DNA of 64,000 nt from Alphaproteobacteria bacterium (lineage in GTDB: Bacteria; Pseudomonadota; Alphaproteobacteria; Rhizobiales; Hyphomicrobiaceae), in NCBI GenBank assembly GCA_018819265.1, contig JAHJQI010000047.1, forward strand, positions 1-64,000, read 5' to 3'. Each line of letters begins with the position of its first letter. Positions within the stretch are counted from its first letter, which is position 1. Shown in pieces: positions 63,063-64,000 of the stretch. Position numbers and translations under genes: made by a program. The notes under the pieces were generated by a model. It did not search any database, was not told where the DNA came from, and saw only the letters and a program-made list of their open reading frames with translations.

Positions 63063-64000
63063 ATGTCACGCACGCTTGAAGTCGACTGCTGCGTCGCCGG
63101 AGGCGGTCCTGCCGGCGTTATGGCCGGATTGCTGTTTGCAAGAGCCGGCTGCAGGACGCTTGTCCTCGAAAAGCACGCCGATTTTCTCCGCGATTTCCGC
63201 GGCGACACCGTACACCCCTCGACCCTTGAAGTGATGCACGAGCTTGGCCTGCTCGAAGAATTTCTCGAACGCCCCCATGACCGGCTGTCCAAACTGTCGG
63301 GAATTTTCGGGCGCCAGCGGCTCGACGTCACCGACTTTTCGTCACTGAATGCGAGATGCAAATTCATCGCCTTCATGCCGCAATGGCACTTCCTCGACTT
63401 CCTCACGACGAAAGCCGCCGCGCTGCCGACCTTCTCGATAGAAATGCAAGCCGAAGTCACCGGCCTCACTGAAGACGCTGACGGCCGCATCACCGGCGTC
63501 GAAGCGGCGACGCCTGAAGGACCGCTGGCCGTCCGCTCCAAACTCGTCATCGGCGCCGACGGCCGACACTCCCTGGTGCGCCGCGAGGCCGGTCTCGAGG
63601 TCAAGGACATCGGCGCGCCCATTGACGTGATGTGGTTCCGTATCCCGCGCGAGGAAACCGGAAGCGATGAACCGCTTCTCAATACCGGGCGTGGCCATAT
63701 CCTCATCACCATCAACCGCGGCGACTACTTCCAGTGCGCCTACGTTATTCCGAAGGGCGCCGCCGAACAGGTCAAGGCCGCCGGAATAGAAAGCTTCCGG
63801 GAGGTCGTAAGCGAGACCGCTCCGCGCCTTCGCCCGCACATTTCGAGCCTCACGTCTTTCGATGCCGTCTCGGTTCTGACGGTGAAGATCGACCGGTTGG
63901 AACGCTGGTCGCGTCCCGGGCTCCTGATGATCGGCGATGCCGCCCACGCCATGTCGCCGGTCGGCGGCGTCGGCATCAATCTGGCGATCCAGGATGCCGT
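63063..64000 (+). CDS. FAD-dependent monooxygenase, UbiH/PheA-TfdB class (partial, 3' end beyond window)
   Basis: The frame runs from ATG 63063 (GGAG 9 bases upstream) to the window edge without a stop, 312 residues. N-terminal FAD-binding Rossmann block VDCCVAGGGPAGVMAGLLFARAG, then VLEKHADFLRDFRGDTVHPSTLEVMHELGL, the DG motif LVIGADGRHSLVRREAG and the GD motif LLMIGDAAHAMSPVGGVGINLAIQDA. This is the PF01494 aromatic hydroxylase pattern. Substrate cannot be told; a small-molecule or quinone-like aromatic is possible. Lies 93 bases behind the DUF2939 gene. Confidence 0.88.
   Translation, partial: MSRTLEVDCCVAGGGPAGVMAGLLFARAGCRTLVLEKHADFLRDFRGDTVHPSTLEVMHELGLLEEFLERPHDRLSKLSGIFGRQRLDVTDFSSLNARCKFIAFMPQWHFLDFLTTKAAALPTFSIEMQAEVTGLTEDADGRITGVEAATPEGPLAVRSKLVIGADGRHSLVRREAGLEVKDIGAPIDVMWFRIPREETGSDEPLLNTGRGHILITINRGDYFQCAYVIPKGAAEQVKAAGIESFREVVSETAPRLRPHISSLTSFDAVSVLTVKIDRLERWSRPGLLMIGDAAHAMSPVGGVGINLAIQDA

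Overview
The window reads as chromosomal DNA of a high-GC alphaproteobacterium of the order Hyphomicrobiales (Rhizobiales). The best evidence is gene order: dgt-argS-SPOR protein-nagZ-scpA-scpB-tatA-tatB-tatC-serS-surE-(LysM/LytM lipoprotein)-yajC-secD-secF is the arrangement I know from rhizobia and relatives. A perfect FNR/FixK box in front of hemN, a CtrA-type box (TTAA-N7-TTAAC), heme A synthase, a short-form ErpA, and DUF2842, DUF815 and DUF2939 proteins agree with that. No tRNA, rRNA, CRISPR array, prophage or complete insertion sequence was seen.

Layout. 0-3 kb: the 3' end of parC, a small exported protein of unknown function and a PcfJ-like protein. 3-4.5 kb: hemN with its terminator and anaerobic operator. 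4.6-13.3 kb: a compact two-armed surface-polysaccharide locus (polymerase/ligase, phosphoglycosyltransferase, glycosyltransferase and outer-membrane export lipoprotein on the minus strand; Wzz-type co-polymerase with a degenerate kinase-like domain and a polysaccharide deacetylase on the plus strand). The set parallels holdfast (hfs) and unipolar polysaccharide (upp) loci. 13.3-21 kb: DUF2842, ctaA, a DUF6152/DUF6644 pair, trmFO, two small secreted Tyr/Arg-rich basic proteins each closed by its own terminator, and a large SGNH hydrolase. 20.9-25.4 kb: yajC-secD-secF followed by homologues of the mitochondrial complex I assembly factors NDUFAF3 and NDUFAF6. 25.7-33.4 kb: DUF815 ATPase, an L,D-transpeptidase, rpsD, an unknown exported protein, a TrmJ-type methyltransferase with a cysteine-rich N-terminal extension, and icd.

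33.6-51 kb is the conserved cell-division/segregation/export block: a LytM protein whose zinc ligands are lost (an NlpD/DipM-type amidase activator) under a CtrA-type box, surE, a cluster of REP-like repeats, serS, a HigBA toxin-antitoxin pair inserted exactly at the end of tatC, tatCBA, an orphan FbpC-type ABC ATPase, scpBA, nagZ, a SPOR protein, argS, dgt and erpA. Compared with the usual order, pcm is absent between surE and the LytM gene, and a nine-unit heptamer repeat sits at that junction. 51-64 kb: xth, a histidine phosphatase, a methyltransferase whose last 11 codons are tandemly duplicated, a VIT-family transporter, a fatty acid desaturase, a threonine dehydratase, an ExoR-like Sel1-repeat protein overlapping ilvD, a DUF898/M48/DUF2939 membrane group behind a perfect 26-bp dyad, and the start of an FAD monooxygenase.

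The strongest leads are the holdfast/upp-like locus with its pseudo-kinase, the CtrA-controlled pseudo-LytM gene next to a repeat-marked rearranged junction, the TrmJ fusion, the PcfJ-like orphan and the paired Tyr/Arg-rich secreted proteins. All functional calls come from reading motifs and gene context; no database search was run.
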